Position numbers and translations under genes: made by a program. Positions 33,643-43,553 of a DNA stretch of 64,000 nt are shown here, piece by piece. Source of the stretch: Ectorhizobium quercum (GTDB taxonomy: Bacteria; Pseudomonadota; Alphaproteobacteria; Rhizobiales; Rhizobiaceae); the NCBI RefSeq assembly GCF_026552795.1, contig NZ_JANFPI010000005.1, forward strand, positions 310,001 to 374,000. Direction: 5' to 3'. Position 1 is the stretch's first letter; each line of letters starts with the position of its first letter. The notes below the pieces were generated by a model. It made no database searches and was not told the DNA's origin. It saw only the letters and a program-made list of their open reading frames with translations.

Positions 33643-36600
33643 TATGGCCGGCCCCCTGTTCCGCTTCCGCGTTCATGTGCTTGCTTGCCAGCCCCTCGAC
33701 AATGCTCCCCTCGAAAGCGGCGGCATCGTCGCCACCACCGCGCGCAGTCACCTTCTCATACAGCTTGCGAACGATATCCGCTACCGTCGCGCCGTCTCCC
33801 ATGCCCGAAAGAGGGATGTCCACACCGGTTTTTTGCTGGAATCCGACGCCGAGCTCCATCGCCATCAGACTGTCGAGGCCGATATCCTTCAGCACCTTGT
33901 CCGCCGTCACGCTGTCCTCGGCGACCTTCAGGATCCCGGCGATCTCGCCGGCGAGGAAGCGATGCAGGATGGCCTGTGCCTCCTCCACGGACTTGCCGGC
34001 AACCAGCGCGGCAAGATCGATCTGCTCGCCGTCACCGCCCTGCTGGCCCGCACCGGCATTGCGCGGAATCGACGAGAACAGCGGCTGATCGGTGATCCTC
34101 AATGCCGAGGCGGCGCTCCAGTCAAGTTCCGCAACCATCACGATGGCCGCGTCGAGCCTGCCGGTGTCGCCGATCATACAGTGCTCGACGAAGGCCAGCG
34201 CGTCGCGCGCCCTGAGCGCCGACCGGCCGAGACGCTTCGACAGGATGTCGTTGACGCCGGTGTTGCGGGCAAGGAAGCCGGTATCGGCAATGGCGCCGAA
34301 GCCGACCGCCAGCGCCGGCAGGCCCGCCGCCCGGCGCGCCCGCGCCAGACCTTCGAGATAGCCGTTGGCGGCGACATAGTTGCCCTGGCCGGGATTGCCG
34401 ATCATCGTGGTCGCCGAGGAAAACAGCAGGAACAGTTCCAGATCGTCCTCGCGCGTCAGACGGTCGAGAATCGACGCGCCGTCCGCCTTGACCGCGATGA
34501 CCGGGCGATTGCGGTCGCGGTCGAGATTGGCGATCAGCGCGTCGTCGAGCACCATTGCCGCATGCAACACGCCCTTCAACGGGCCGATGGCCCTGAGCCG
34601 GGCGAGCAATGCGGCCACCGAAGCCTCGCTGGTCACATCGCAGGCATGAACGCTCGCCTCGACGCCGGCCGCCTTCCAGGCAGCAATGGCAGCGGCCGTT
34701 TCCTCGTCGGCGATGCCGCGCCGGGTGGCGAGCGCCACATGGGTCGCGCCGCGCCGGGCCAACCAGCCGGCGGCGGCCAGGCCGAAGCCCCCGATGCCGC
34801 CGGCCACCAGATAGACGCCCGCCGGCAATGCCAGCCTGCCGCCGGTGGCGATGCGCACCGGATCCCTGCCCGGCACCGGCGGCCGGACGACGATCTTGCC
34901 GATATGGCCGGCATTCTGCATCAGCCGGAACGCGCCTGACGTCTCGTCATGGCCGAAAGCCCGGAACGGAAGCGGCGTCAGCTTGCCCTCGGCAAAGAGC
35001 GCACCGATTTCATCGAAGATCCGGTGCGTCAGCGCAGGAGCCTTGACCAGCAACTGGTCGGCATCGATGCCGAAATAGGAAACGTTGCGGCGGAACGGCC
35101 TGAGCGCCAGCTTGCGGTCGGAATAATAGTCGCGCTTGCCGAGTTCGAGGAAGCGGCCGAACGGCTTGACCAGTTCGAAACTGCGCTCCATCGCCTCGGC
35201 GAAGAGCGAGTTGAGCACGAGATCGACACCCTCGCCGCCGGTGACGCGCAACACGTCGCCAACGAAATCCAGCGATCGGGAATCGAAGACATGATCGGCA
35301 CCGAGCATGGCGAGGAAACGGCGCTTCTCCACCGTTCCCGCCGTGGCGATGACCGTCGCGCCCTTCAGCTTGGCGATCTGGAGCGCCGCCAGCCCGACAC
35401 CGCCCGCCGCGCCGTGGATCAGGATCGTTTCGCCGGGCCGGATGCGGCCAAGCTCGACCATCGCGTACCAGGCCGTCAGGAAGGCGACCGGCACCGTGGC
35501 GGCGGCGGTCAGGTCCATGCCGTCCGGCAGGCGCATCAGGCCTTCGCGAGCGACCCTCATATGGGTGGAAAAGGCCTGCGGGCCGATCCCCATGACGCTT
35601 TCGCCGGGCACGACGTCGCTCACGCCCTCGCCGACCGCGACGACCGTGCCGGCCATTTCCATGCCGATGGTGGCGCCGGCAAAACCGTCTTCCAGCGCCT
35701 CTTCCGGCAGCAGGCCCATCGACCACATGACATCGCGGAAATTGAGCCCCGTGGCGGCCACCTTCACCACGACCTCGCCGGCCTTCGGTGCGGGCGGATC
35801 GCAGGCTTCCCAGACGATGCTGTCGACGCGGCCGTTCACCTGCTGGCGGATGGTCGCCGCCTCGAAATCCGACGTCGTGCGCAGCGAGACCGGCGCCGGC
35901 CCCGGAACGGCGCGGATGACCGAAAGCAGCCCCGTTTCGCGATCAAGCAGCCATTCGCGCTCCGCGCCCTTATAGGCGAGCAGGCGCGCGACCGCCTTTT
36001 CGGTGTGGCCGGATGCCGGATCGGCGTCGATCAGGAAGGCGTCGATCTCCTCATATTCGTTCTGCAAGGTGCGCACGAAGGTCCAGACACCACTTGCGAC
36101 CGGATGCGTGCCGGCGGGCGAGCCGCCGGCGGCAACGATCACCAGCCGCGCCGGCTTGATGCCGCTGCCGGCCTGGGACCGGGCGCGGGTCGCCTCCGCG
36201 AAAGCGCTCAGAACCAGAATATGGTTCTGCAATTCCTCCGCACCTTCGCCCGCACGGGGGTGTGGCAGGGTGAAGACCGCCTGAACCGGCTCCTCGCTCC
36301 AGCTTTCGAAGGCTTTCGCGAAAACCGCAGCGCCGGTGTCGGGTGCATAGGGCACGCCGAGGAATTCGGCACCGGCCAAGGCAAGCGGCGCGACCCCTTC
36401 GGGGAGGATCTGCAACACCGTGCCGAAAGGCGCAGGTTCGACAGGCGCCTCCACCGCAGGCGCCGGCGCGGCGGCCTCGATCGAAAGAAGGCTGCCTTCC
36501 GCCGAATCGTTGAGCGCCACATGGGTCTCGGAAAAGCCAAGTTCCTTGAGCATGTCCTCCCACTGGGAGGGCGATGCGAAACGGCCCAGCGGGAATTCCG

Positions 36601-39600
36601 GCGACGCGCTTTCGGCGAACCAGTCTTCGGTGAGCCCGAAGACGAAATCGGCAAGGCCGGAAGACGGCTGTTCGGCCGCGACAAGGGAACCGCCGGATGC
36701 GGCGACCGCCCGCAGGGCCTCGTGCAGAATGCCGCCGCCGCGCAGGCCGGCATGGAGCGAACCGCTGGCGCTGACGGCGAAATCGGCACCTTCGGCCACC
36801 GTCGCGGCATCGAATGCCGGCACGGACACCATAGGATTGCGCTCAAAAGCCAACTCGAGGGTGCGGCGCAGATGATCGGACGGCTCCAGAATGATAAGCC
36901 GCGCTCCCTTGCGCGCCGCCATATCCGCAAGCCGCGCGCTGAAGGCCACCGAAACGGCCCCCGCCTCCAGAATGGTGAAAGCCGAGCTGGGCGTAACGGT
37001 CTCGAGAACGCGGGCGGCGGCCTGCAAGACAAGGTCGTTTCGCAGGCGGCCAAGCGGCATATGGTGACGCGCGTGGTCCAGCGTCGCTTCGCTGAGGAAC
37101 CGTGTCCCCTCTTCGCGTTCACCACCGGCCCGCGCAAGGCGCGCCAGTGTTTCGAGATAGACGTCGTTGACCAGAACCGCCTCGGCGACCCGGCCGGGGA
37201 AGCGGCGATAGACTTCGCGCAGCAGAACGGCAAGCTCCGGCAGGCCGCTTTCGGCTGGCACGGACCAGCCCTCACCGTCGAAGGCTGCAAGGCCGCCATC
37301 CTCCAGTGTGTAGAAGCAGCTTGCAAGGAAGCAGGCGAAGGCGCGGTCGTCCGGAAGCCGCGCCAGATCGATGCGGCCCGCGCTGCCGGAAAGCGCCATC
37401 GCGATATCGTGGCAGGCCCGATGCACGGCGGCGTCGATCAGAAGCGTCGCCTCGCCCGGCTCTTCGGCGTCGCATGCCGGAACGAGGCCGGTCGGCAGGA
37501 CGGCGCGTGCGGGAGGGCCGGCCACATAGCCGTTCGCCACGGTCTCGTAGTGAAAGGAGACCGTTTCCAGCGTGTTATGCTGGCGCAACCAGGTGCGGCG
37601 GAAACGGCAATCGTCGAGCGCCACGACCAGCGTGCCGTCCTCGGCCAGGAGTTCGAAGCGCGCCTTGAGGCTGTTCGGGCTGAAGCGCTGGATTTCAATG
37701 ACCGCGCGGACGATTTCCTTGCCGGCGGCCGCCGTGCGGATCGCGCCGAAACGCACGGGAATATAGGGCGCTCCATCGGCATCGCCCGTCAGGCGGCCGA
37801 ACAGGGCAACCAGGCCGTGGAAGGCGGCGTCGATGGAAATCGGATTGAGATCGTAGGAGAGATACGGATGCGCCGGCGCGGGCGGGCTCTTCAGATCCAC
37901 GACAAGGTGGCGCTCGCCGAACAGTTCGGCGCGCGACAGGAGTTGGAAACTCTCCGCATAGTCGAGGCCGAAACGGCGGGCCGTTTCATAGGCCTCCTCC
38001 GCACGGATTTCATGTGCCTTGCCGAACGGCACCACGTTCAGTTCGTGCTTGCGCGACAGGCCGGCGGAAACGCGGCTGCGGGCCGTCGCATGCACGGTCC
38101 AGCCGTCCTCGCTCATATATTCGCGCGACGCGATCTCGATCAGGCCGGTTTCCGGCGATATCCGCGTCGACACTTCGGCAATGCGTGTGTCGCGCAGGTC
38201 CAACGGGCGGAAAATCTCCAGGTTGGTGATTTCCACTTCTGCGGCACCATAATAGCGGCGGGCGGCCTGGACAGCGATCTCGATATAGGCGCTGCCGGGC
38301 ATGATCGGCTTGCCGTCGACGACGTGGCCGGCCAGATCCGGCAGAAGCAGCGCGTCAATATGGTTTTTCCAGACCGATGCCCGCGGGTCGGCGCGCCAGC
38401 CGAGGAGCGTGTAGGGCGCCTCGACCAGATCGCGGCCATAGACATTGATGCCGTCCGAGGTCTTCTGCGTGCGGCATTCCCGGTTCTCGAACGGCAGAGG
38501 CGGCAGATCCACGCCGTAAATGCGGGCACGGCCGCGGCTACAGGGATCGGCGCCATGAGCCACCGCACGTACCACCGAGCGCTCGACCGGGTCGTCGCCC
38601 TCGCCCGACCCCGGACGCAGCAGCGTCGGGATCACGGCAACGGCGGCGGATGCCTGCTTCGCCGTTTCCGACATATAGCCGGACAGGATCGGGCGCGGCG
38701 CGATCTCCATAAAGAGGTTGCAGCCGAGGTTCAGCGCCGCCGAAATGCCGGCCTCGAAGGCGACCGGTTCGCGAACGTTGCGCCACCAGTATCCGGCGTC
38801 GAGTCCAGCGCCGTCCAGAACCGTGCCCGTGACGGTGGAGACATAGGCCGTGTGGCTGCTCATCGGCGAGATCGCCGGAATCTCGGAAAGGAAGGCTTCC
38901 CTCTCCCGATCGATCACCGGATGATGGAACGGATAGTCGATATCGAGAACATGGACGACGATTCGCGACGCCTGGGCATGTTTCTTAAACGCCCTAATCT
39001 CTTCGACGGGGCCGGAAATCGTCACGGAATTATGGGCATTGACCGCCGCGACATGAATGCCGGCAAGGCCGTGCGACGCCGCGAAGGCCACAGCCGCCTT
39101 CTCCGGCATGACCACGGCCGCCATCGTGCCAGCACCGGCCAGCGCATGCTGATGACACGAGCGCACCGCCACCACCGTCGCGGCATCGGCCGCCGAAAGA
39201 ATGCCGGCGGCATAGGCGGCCGCCACTTCGCCGACTGAATGGCCGAAGACCACGTCCGGCCTGACGCCGCGCGAGGCGAGGCAATCGGTGAGAGCGGCCT
39301 GGATCGCAAAAAGTAGCGGCTGTGCGACGCGCGCATCCCGCAGCGATGCCGCAAGATCCGCCGAGTGGAGAAGCTCCACCATATTTCCTCCCGTCCGTTC
39401 GGAAAACAGCGCGGAAAGCGCGTCGAAGCGGGTGCGGAACTCTTCATTCTCACGATAGGCGTCGAGCCCCATGCCGGCCCATTGCGAACCGTTTCCGGCA
39501 TAGACGAAGGCCGTCTTCACGGATTTCGCCGGCGCCTCGCCGGTCTCGCCCCTGCCCGCCGCGGCACCGGAGAGATGGGTTTCGATCGCCTCGGCGATAT

Positions 39601-41077
39601 CCGCAGCGTTGCGGCCGGAAACGGCGAAGCGGTGCCTCAGGGCCGCACGGTTGCGCGTGGCGGAGACGATCCGGGCGCCTTCGGCCTGCGACGAGGAGGA
39701 CAGATGCGCCGCATACCCCTGCAACAATTGCCCGAGCGCCGTCTGCGTATGAGCACTGACCATGAAGAGGCCGCCGTCGTCGGCCACGACAGGCTTTTCG
39801 CGGGCCGGCGGATCGGAAACGACCACATGAACATTAGTGCCGCCGAAACCGAAGGAGTTGATGCCGGCCAGACGCGGTTCGGCACCGCGCGCAAGCGGAC
39901 GGCCCGATATCGCAACCTCGACGTTCATGCCCTCGAAATCGATGTCCTCGTTGAGGACCTCGGCATGCAGGGATGCCGGCAGATAATCGTTCTCCAGCGC
40001 CAGAATCACCTTGATGAGACTGAGGATGCCGGAGGCCGGCTCGGCGTGACCGATGTTGGTCTTGATCGAGCCGATCGGCAGGACGTCGCGTCGCCTCTTG
40101 CCGAGAACCTCGCCGATGGCCCAAACTTCCGCCGGATCCCCGACCCGGGTGCCCGTTCCGTGCCCCTCGATGAAGGCAAGCTGCGCCGGATCGATTCCCC
40201 GGCCCTCGTAGATCGAACGCAGGAGTTCCGCCTGTGCTTCGCGCGACGGCAGGGAGATGCCATTGGTGCGGCCGGCGGAGTTCATGCCCGCAGCCACAAG
40301 GGTGGCACGGCTGCGCCCGCCTTCGGCAGCGACACGATCCGAACGGCGCAGGATGACGACGCCGCCGCCTTCCGCCCTCACATAGCCCTCTCCGTTCTGG
40401 CCATAGGCCCGGCACAGGCCTTCGGGCGACAGCATGCGCGCCTGCGAGAAGCCGATGAACGAGAACGGGTGCAGCAGGAGATTGACGCCCCCGACAATGG
40501 CCGTGTCAATGTCGCCGTCACGAAGCGCACGCTCTGCCTGCGCCAGAGCGACGAGCGAGGACGAGCAGGCCGTGTCGATCGTCATGCTCGGGCCGCTCAG
40601 GCCGAAAATGTGCGAGATACGGTTGGCGATGATCGACAGCGTGTTGCCGGTCATGAAATAGGGACCGCCGGAGGCCGGATCCTCTATATAGAGATTGCCG
40701 TTATCGAGGCCCGACGAGCCGACATAGACCCCGACCCGCTCGCCCTGAAGATCGCCCTGCGCGATGCCAGCATCCTCCAGAGCGCGCCAGACGAGCTGCA
40801 ACAGGATGCGCTGCTGCGGGTCCATATAGGAGGCCTCGCGCACCGATAGACCGAAAACGGCGGGATCGAAGTCGTAGACATTGTCCAACACGCCGGCGGC
40901 GAACGTGTATGCCTTGCCCGGCGTTCCACGTACGGGGTGCCAGAAGCGGGCTTTATCCCATCGCTCATCCGGAATCGTGGTGACTGCGCAGACCTCGTTC
41001 CGCAACAGTTCAAACAATTGCTCAGGGCTACCTGCGGACGGGACACAACAGGCGCGACCCAGTATTTCAATCGTCAT
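33635..41077 (-). CDS. rkpA: RkpA-type highly reducing polyketide/fatty-acid synthase
   Basis: This 2480-residue type I synthase has KS (DTACSSSL with Cys171, GHGTGT His306, NIGH His344), AT (GHSVGE, Ser614; YPFHHP), DH (GHVVDGKPIMPG His918; Asp1083), a degenerate methyltransferase-like region (about 1340-1530), ER (about 1730-2060, HGAAGGVGLAA), KR (about 2080-2260) and ACP (DIGLDSLM, Ser2403). A complete reducing set means it can build saturated chains. In Sinorhizobium rkpA makes a special lipid needed for K-antigen. There is no thioesterase; the chain is probably taken directly by RkpG, encoded next. It heads the minus-strand rkp operon and is divergent from the export operon. Confidence 0.95.
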   Translation of the reverse strand: MTIEILGRACCVPSAGSPEQLFELLRNEVCAVTTIPDERWDKARFWHPVRGTPGKAYTFAAGVLDNVYDFDPAVFGLSVREASYMDPQQRILLQLVWRALEDAGIAQGDLQGERVGVYVGSSGLDNGNLYIEDPASGGPYFMTGNTLSIIANRISHIFGLSGPSMTIDTACSSSLVALAQAERALRDGDIDTAIVGGVNLLLHPFSFIGFSQARMLSPEGLCRAYGQNGEGYVRAEGGGVVILRRSDRVAAEGGRSRATLVAAGMNSAGRTNGISLPSREAQAELLRSIYEGRGIDPAQLAFIEGHGTGTRVGDPAEVWAIGEVLGKRRRDVLPIGSIKTNIGHAEPASGILSLIKVILALENDYLPASLHAEVLNEDIDFEGMNVEVAISGRPLARGAEPRLAGINSFGFGGTNVHVVVSDPPAREKPVVADDGGLFMVSAHTQTALGQLLQGYAAHLSSSSQAEGARIVSATRNRAALRHRFAVSGRNAADIAEAIETHLSGAAAGRGETGEAPAKSVKTAFVYAGNGSQWAGMGLDAYRENEEFRTRFDALSALFSERTGGNMVELLHSADLAASLRDARVAQPLLFAIQAALTDCLASRGVRPDVVFGHSVGEVAAAYAAGILSAADAATVVAVRSCHQHALAGAGTMAAVVMPEKAAVAFAASHGLAGIHVAAVNAHNSVTISGPVEEIRAFKKHAQASRIVVHVLDIDYPFHHPVIDREREAFLSEIPAISPMSSHTAYVSTVTGTVLDGAGLDAGYWWRNVREPVAFEAGISAALNLGCNLFMEIAPRPILSGYMSETAKQASAAVAVIPTLLRPGSGEGDDPVERSVVRAVAHGADPCSRGRARIYGVDLPPLPFENRECRTQKTSDGINVYGRDLVEAPYTLLGWRADPRASVWKNHIDALLLPDLAGHVVDGKPIMPGSAYIEIAVQAARRYYGAAEVEITNLEIFRPLDLRDTRIAEVSTRISPETGLIEIASREYMSEDGWTVHATARSRVSAGLSRKHELNVVPFGKAHEIRAEEAYETARRFGLDYAESFQLLSRAELFGERHLVVDLKSPPAPAHPYLSYDLNPISIDAAFHGLVALFGRLTGDADGAPYIPVRFGAIRTAAAGKEIVRAVIEIQRFSPNSLKARFELLAEDGTLVVALDDCRFRRTWLRQHNTLETVSFHYETVANGYVAGPPARAVLPTGLVPACDAEEPGEATLLIDAAVHRACHDIAMALSGSAGRIDLARLPDDRAFACFLASCFYTLEDGGLAAFDGEGWSVPAESGLPELAVLLREVYRRFPGRVAEAVLVNDVYLETLARLARAGGEREEGTRFLSEATLDHARHHMPLGRLRNDLVLQAAARVLETVTPSSAFTILEAGAVSVAFSARLADMAARKGARLIILEPSDHLRRTLELAFERNPMVSVPAFDAATVAEGADFAVSASGSLHAGLRGGGILHEALRAVAASGGSLVAAEQPSSGLADFVFGLTEDWFAESASPEFPLGRFASPSQWEDMLKELGFSETHVALNDSAEGSLLSIEAAAPAPAVEAPVEPAPFGTVLQILPEGVAPLALAGAEFLGVPYAPDTGAAVFAKAFESWSEEPVQAVFTLPHPRAGEGAEELQNHILVLSAFAEATRARSQAGSGIKPARLVIVAAGGSPAGTHPVASGVWTFVRTLQNEYEEIDAFLIDADPASGHTEKAVARLLAYKGAEREWLLDRETGLLSVIRAVPGPAPVSLRTTSDFEAATIRQQVNGRVDSIVWEACDPPAPKAGEVVVKVAATGLNFRDVMWSMGLLPEEALEDGFAGATIGMEMAGTVVAVGEGVSDVVPGESVMGIGPQAFSTHMRVAREGLMRLPDGMDLTAAATVPVAFLTAWYAMVELGRIRPGETILIHGAAGGVGLAALQIAKLKGATVIATAGTVEKRRFLAMLGADHVFDSRSLDFVGDVLRVTGGEGVDLVLNSLFAEAMERSFELVKPFGRFLELGKRDYYSDRKLALRPFRRNVSYFGIDADQLLVKAPALTHRIFDEIGALFAEGKLTPLPFRAFGHDETSGAFRLMQNAGHIGKIVVRPPVPGRDPVRIATGGRLALPAGVYLVAGGIGGFGLAAAGWLARRGATHVALATRRGIADEETAAAIAAWKAAGVEASVHACDVTSEASVAALLARLRAIGPLKGVLHAAMVLDDALIANLDRDRNRPVIAVKADGASILDRLTREDDLELFLLFSSATTMIGNPGQGNYVAANGYLEGLARARRAAGLPALAVGFGAIADTGFLARNTGVNDILSKRLGRSALRARDALAFVEHCMIGDTGRLDAAIVMVAELDWSAASALRITDQPLFSSIPRNAGAGQQGGDGEQIDLAALVAGKSVEEAQAILHRFLAGEIAGILKVAEDSVTADKVLKDIGLDSLMAMELGVGFQQKTGVDIPLSGMGDGATVADIVRKLYEKVTARGGGDDAAAFEGSIVEGLASKHMNAEAEQGAGHNG

Positions 41078-41382
41078 TCAGACCCACTTTCAACGCCCGA
41101 GGCCAGGACCGATCAAGGCCGACACCCCTTAAAACCTGCCATTCAGACGAAACACATGGCAAGAAAAAGGCCGTAGCACGTGTGTTATGATTATGCACCA
41201 ATACGGAAATTTAGACTTATCGCAAGCGTTTGGGTAGCCCCTTGGATAAAGGTTCCCCCGTCAAATGCAGAGGTGACATGCGATCCAAAATTTTGTAACC
41301 CAGCAGTCGCGGTGCAGCTGATTGTTAACCGTTTCTTGCTAGGGGGTGGGTGCTGCCTTGGCGTAGAGTATATGGAGTGGCC
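41078..41382. promoter_or_regulatory. Divergent promoter region between rkpA and the export operon
   Basis: These 305 bases lie between the divergent rkpA operon and the Wza-like export gene. No gene is visible. The middle (about 41170-41300) is AT-richer than its flanks. No sigma factor consensus was convincing. The shared leader suggests that lipid-carrier synthesis and export are started together. Confidence 0.45.
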
Positions 41383-42564
41383 GTGAAAAAGACTGGCGTT
41401 CTGATTGTCGGGCTCGCCCTGACTTCATGCAAAAACCTGCCGGGCGACGGTCCGCTTGCTTCCGATATCGCAGAACAGTCCCGGCAGTCCGTGGTCAGCC
41501 AGTCTGCCGCGCGATCCAATGTCGTTTTCGACATCGTCGATATCGATACGCGGTCCGCAAATCTGATCTCGAACTACGACGGCAAGCTGCTCCAGCGCCG
41601 ATTCGGCCTTGGCGGCGGCGTGAAACGACCCGTCATCGGCGTCGGCGACCAACTCAAGATCACGATTTTCGAAGCGGGCTCGGACGGTCTCTTCTCCACC
41701 GGCGACACCAAACAGGCCACTCTCGACATAATCGTCCAGCCGGACGGCAAGGCGGCCATACCCTATGCCGGTCTCGTCACATTCGCGGGCAAGACCCTCG
41801 AACAGGCGCGCCAGAGCATTCTGGAGGCCCTGGCCAACAAGGCCGTGGAGCCGGACGTCATCATCAACTCGGTCGGAACTGCGTCTCGAAATGTGACAAT
41901 TTCCGGTGCCGTGAACTCGCCGGCCGTCGTTCCGCTGAGTCTCGTCTCCGAAACGATCATGGAAACCCTGGCGAAAGCCGGCGGCCCCGCGGCCCAGCCG
42001 TATGAGAGCTACATCACCCTGACGCGCAACAGGAGGACCGGAACGGTCCTCCTGAAGACCCTGATCGATAATCCCCAGGAAAATATCTACGTCCAGCCGG
42101 GCGACCAGATTTTCGTAACGCGGGAGCCGCGCACCTTTACGGTCCTGGGCGCAGTGAAGACCAATAACAGGATCGAGTTCGGCGCAAACGACCTGAACCT
42201 GCTTGAAGGCGTCGCAATGGCCGGAGGCGGAGCCGCTGAAGTCAGCGACATGCGCGGTTATTTCGTCTTCCGCTATGAAGAACCCGATATCGTGATGGAC
42301 CTTCTCGGCCGGCAACGCTTCAACGAACTGCTGAGCAAGGGCATGACGTCCGACAAGCAAGGACGATATCCGATCGTCTACCGCTTCGACATGACCAAGG
42401 CCGGCAGCCTGCTCACAGGGCAAACCTTTCCCGTCAAGAATCGCGATATCATATACGCGTCGCGCCACCCGAGCGTCGATTTCGTCAAGTTCATGAACAT
42501 CGTCGCACGCCCGATCGGCATCGCCGCCTCCACGACGGGCCTCTACCTGGACGTAACAGACTGA
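41383..42564 (+). CDS. Outer-membrane polysaccharide export lipoprotein (Wza/KpsD family)
   Basis: This 393-residue protein starts with a lipoprotein signal: basic KK, a hydrophobic core, and the lipobox LTSC with Cys16 as the lipidated residue. The polysaccharide export domain begins at IGVGDQLKITIFEAG, and SLBB-like repeats follow (VTISGAVNSPAVVPL; FTVLGAVKTNNRIEF). Such proteins form the outer-membrane channel through which capsule leaves the cell, together with KpsE and the KpsMT transporter encoded downstream. GTG 41383 is chosen because GGAG at 41374-41377 precedes it by 5 bases and it yields the signal peptide. Its size is closer to Wza than to E. coli KpsD. Confidence 0.9.
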   Translation: MKKTGVLIVGLALTSCKNLPGDGPLASDIAEQSRQSVVSQSAARSNVVFDIVDIDTRSANLISNYDGKLLQRRFGLGGGVKRPVIGVGDQLKITIFEAGSDGLFSTGDTKQATLDIIVQPDGKAAIPYAGLVTFAGKTLEQARQSILEALANKAVEPDVIINSVGTASRNVTISGAVNSPAVVPLSLVSETIMETLAKAGGPAAQPYESYITLTRNRRTGTVLLKTLIDNPQENIYVQPGDQIFVTREPRTFTVLGAVKTNNRIEFGANDLNLLEGVAMAGGGAAEVSDMRGYFVFRYEEPDIVMDLLGRQRFNELLSKGMTSDKQGRYPIVYRFDMTKAGSLLTGQTFPVKNRDIIYASRHPSVDFVKFMNIVARPIGIAASTTGLYLDVTD

Positions 42565-42700
42565 GAACAGCCATACGCTGATAATACGCTTTTATTTCAA
42601 TATGTTGCCGGCAGGCAATCTATGGCAAGGTTGCATTCGGAATGGGCGGCCATTATAACGGCCCATCAGGCGATACATGACATGAATGATGGGAAATATC

Positions 42701-43552
42701 ATGCGGCTCTTCCAGAAATTCTTCGGGCGTAGTCCGAGTACGGAGCAGCCGGAAAGCGATGGCTTTTTCGATCAGTACTGTCACGATCTCCCCAGCCACC
42801 AAAACGCGGTCGATATTCTGCCCGGATGGAATTCCGCCTTTCCGGGTCCCCTTCCATTGCAGGCCGGCAACCATGCGCTTTTTGCAGATCCGCGCATAGT
42901 CTGGGCGATCAAGCAGGCCGGCCCCATTGAAAATCGCAAGGTGCTGGAAATCGGCCCGCTTGAGGGCATGCACACCTACATGCTCAACAAACACCGGCCC
43001 GCTTCCATCGACGCCGTCGAAGCCAACAAGCAATGTTTTCTGCGGTGTCTCGTGACCAAGGAAATCCTGGGTATGGAACGGGCTCATTTCTATCTGGGCG
43101 ATGCTCTGAAATGGCTCGAATCGGAAGAACGGCACTACGATCTGGCCGTGGCTTCCGGCGTTCTTTATCACATGGCCGATCCAGGTTATTTCCTCTCCCA
43201 GCTGACACGCCGCTGCGACCAGCTTTTCATCTGGACACATTATTTCGATGAAACGGTGATGCAGGCCGACGATCCGCGCCGCAAAGCGTTCAACGGCAAT
43301 GTCGAGACGCGCACTTTCGCCGGTGTTCCAGTTCGTTATTATGAGCGCCACTATTTCAACGCCAATGCCACGAAGGAATTCTGCGGCGGCATGAAAGACC
43401 GCCACTACTGGATGCATAGGGACGACATCCTGAAATTGATCCAATCTCTGGGCTTCGGCGACATCAGCATCACTCAGGAAGATCCCAACCATTCGGGTGG
43501 CCCATGCTTCTGTCTTTTTGCGAAGCGTGATGCCCTAGCGAAACAGGCCTGA
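42701..43552 (+). CDS. Class I SAM-dependent methyltransferase
   Basis: This 283-residue protein has motif I as KVLEIGPLEGMHTYML and IDAVEANKQC as the acidic strand, followed by YDLAVASGVLYHMADP, a typical substrate-side motif of class I methyltransferases. It is likely to methylate a sugar of the capsule or a lipid intermediate in the cytoplasm; the substrate is unknown. ATG 42701 is preferred because GGGAA lies about 7 bases before it, while an in-frame ATG at 42686 has no ribosome site. It sits in the export operon between the Wza-like gene and an unknown gene whose start comes one base after its stop. Confidence 0.8.
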   Translation: MRLFQKFFGRSPSTEQPESDGFFDQYCHDLPSHQNAVDILPGWNSAFPGPLPLQAGNHALFADPRIVWAIKQAGPIENRKVLEIGPLEGMHTYMLNKHRPASIDAVEANKQCFLRCLVTKEILGMERAHFYLGDALKWLESEERHYDLAVASGVLYHMADPGYFLSQLTRRCDQLFIWTHYFDETVMQADDPRRKAFNGNVETRTFAGVPVRYYERHYFNANATKEFCGGMKDRHYWMHRDDILKLIQSLGFGDISITQEDPNHSGGPCFCLFAKRDALAKQA

Positions 43553-43553
43553 T

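Noticed and set aside
34949-39238. A 1429-codon open frame on the plus strand opposite rkpA
   Set aside because: It has no domains and lies fully antisense to the KS-AT-DH-ER-KR-ACP protein; it is caused by third-position GC bias.
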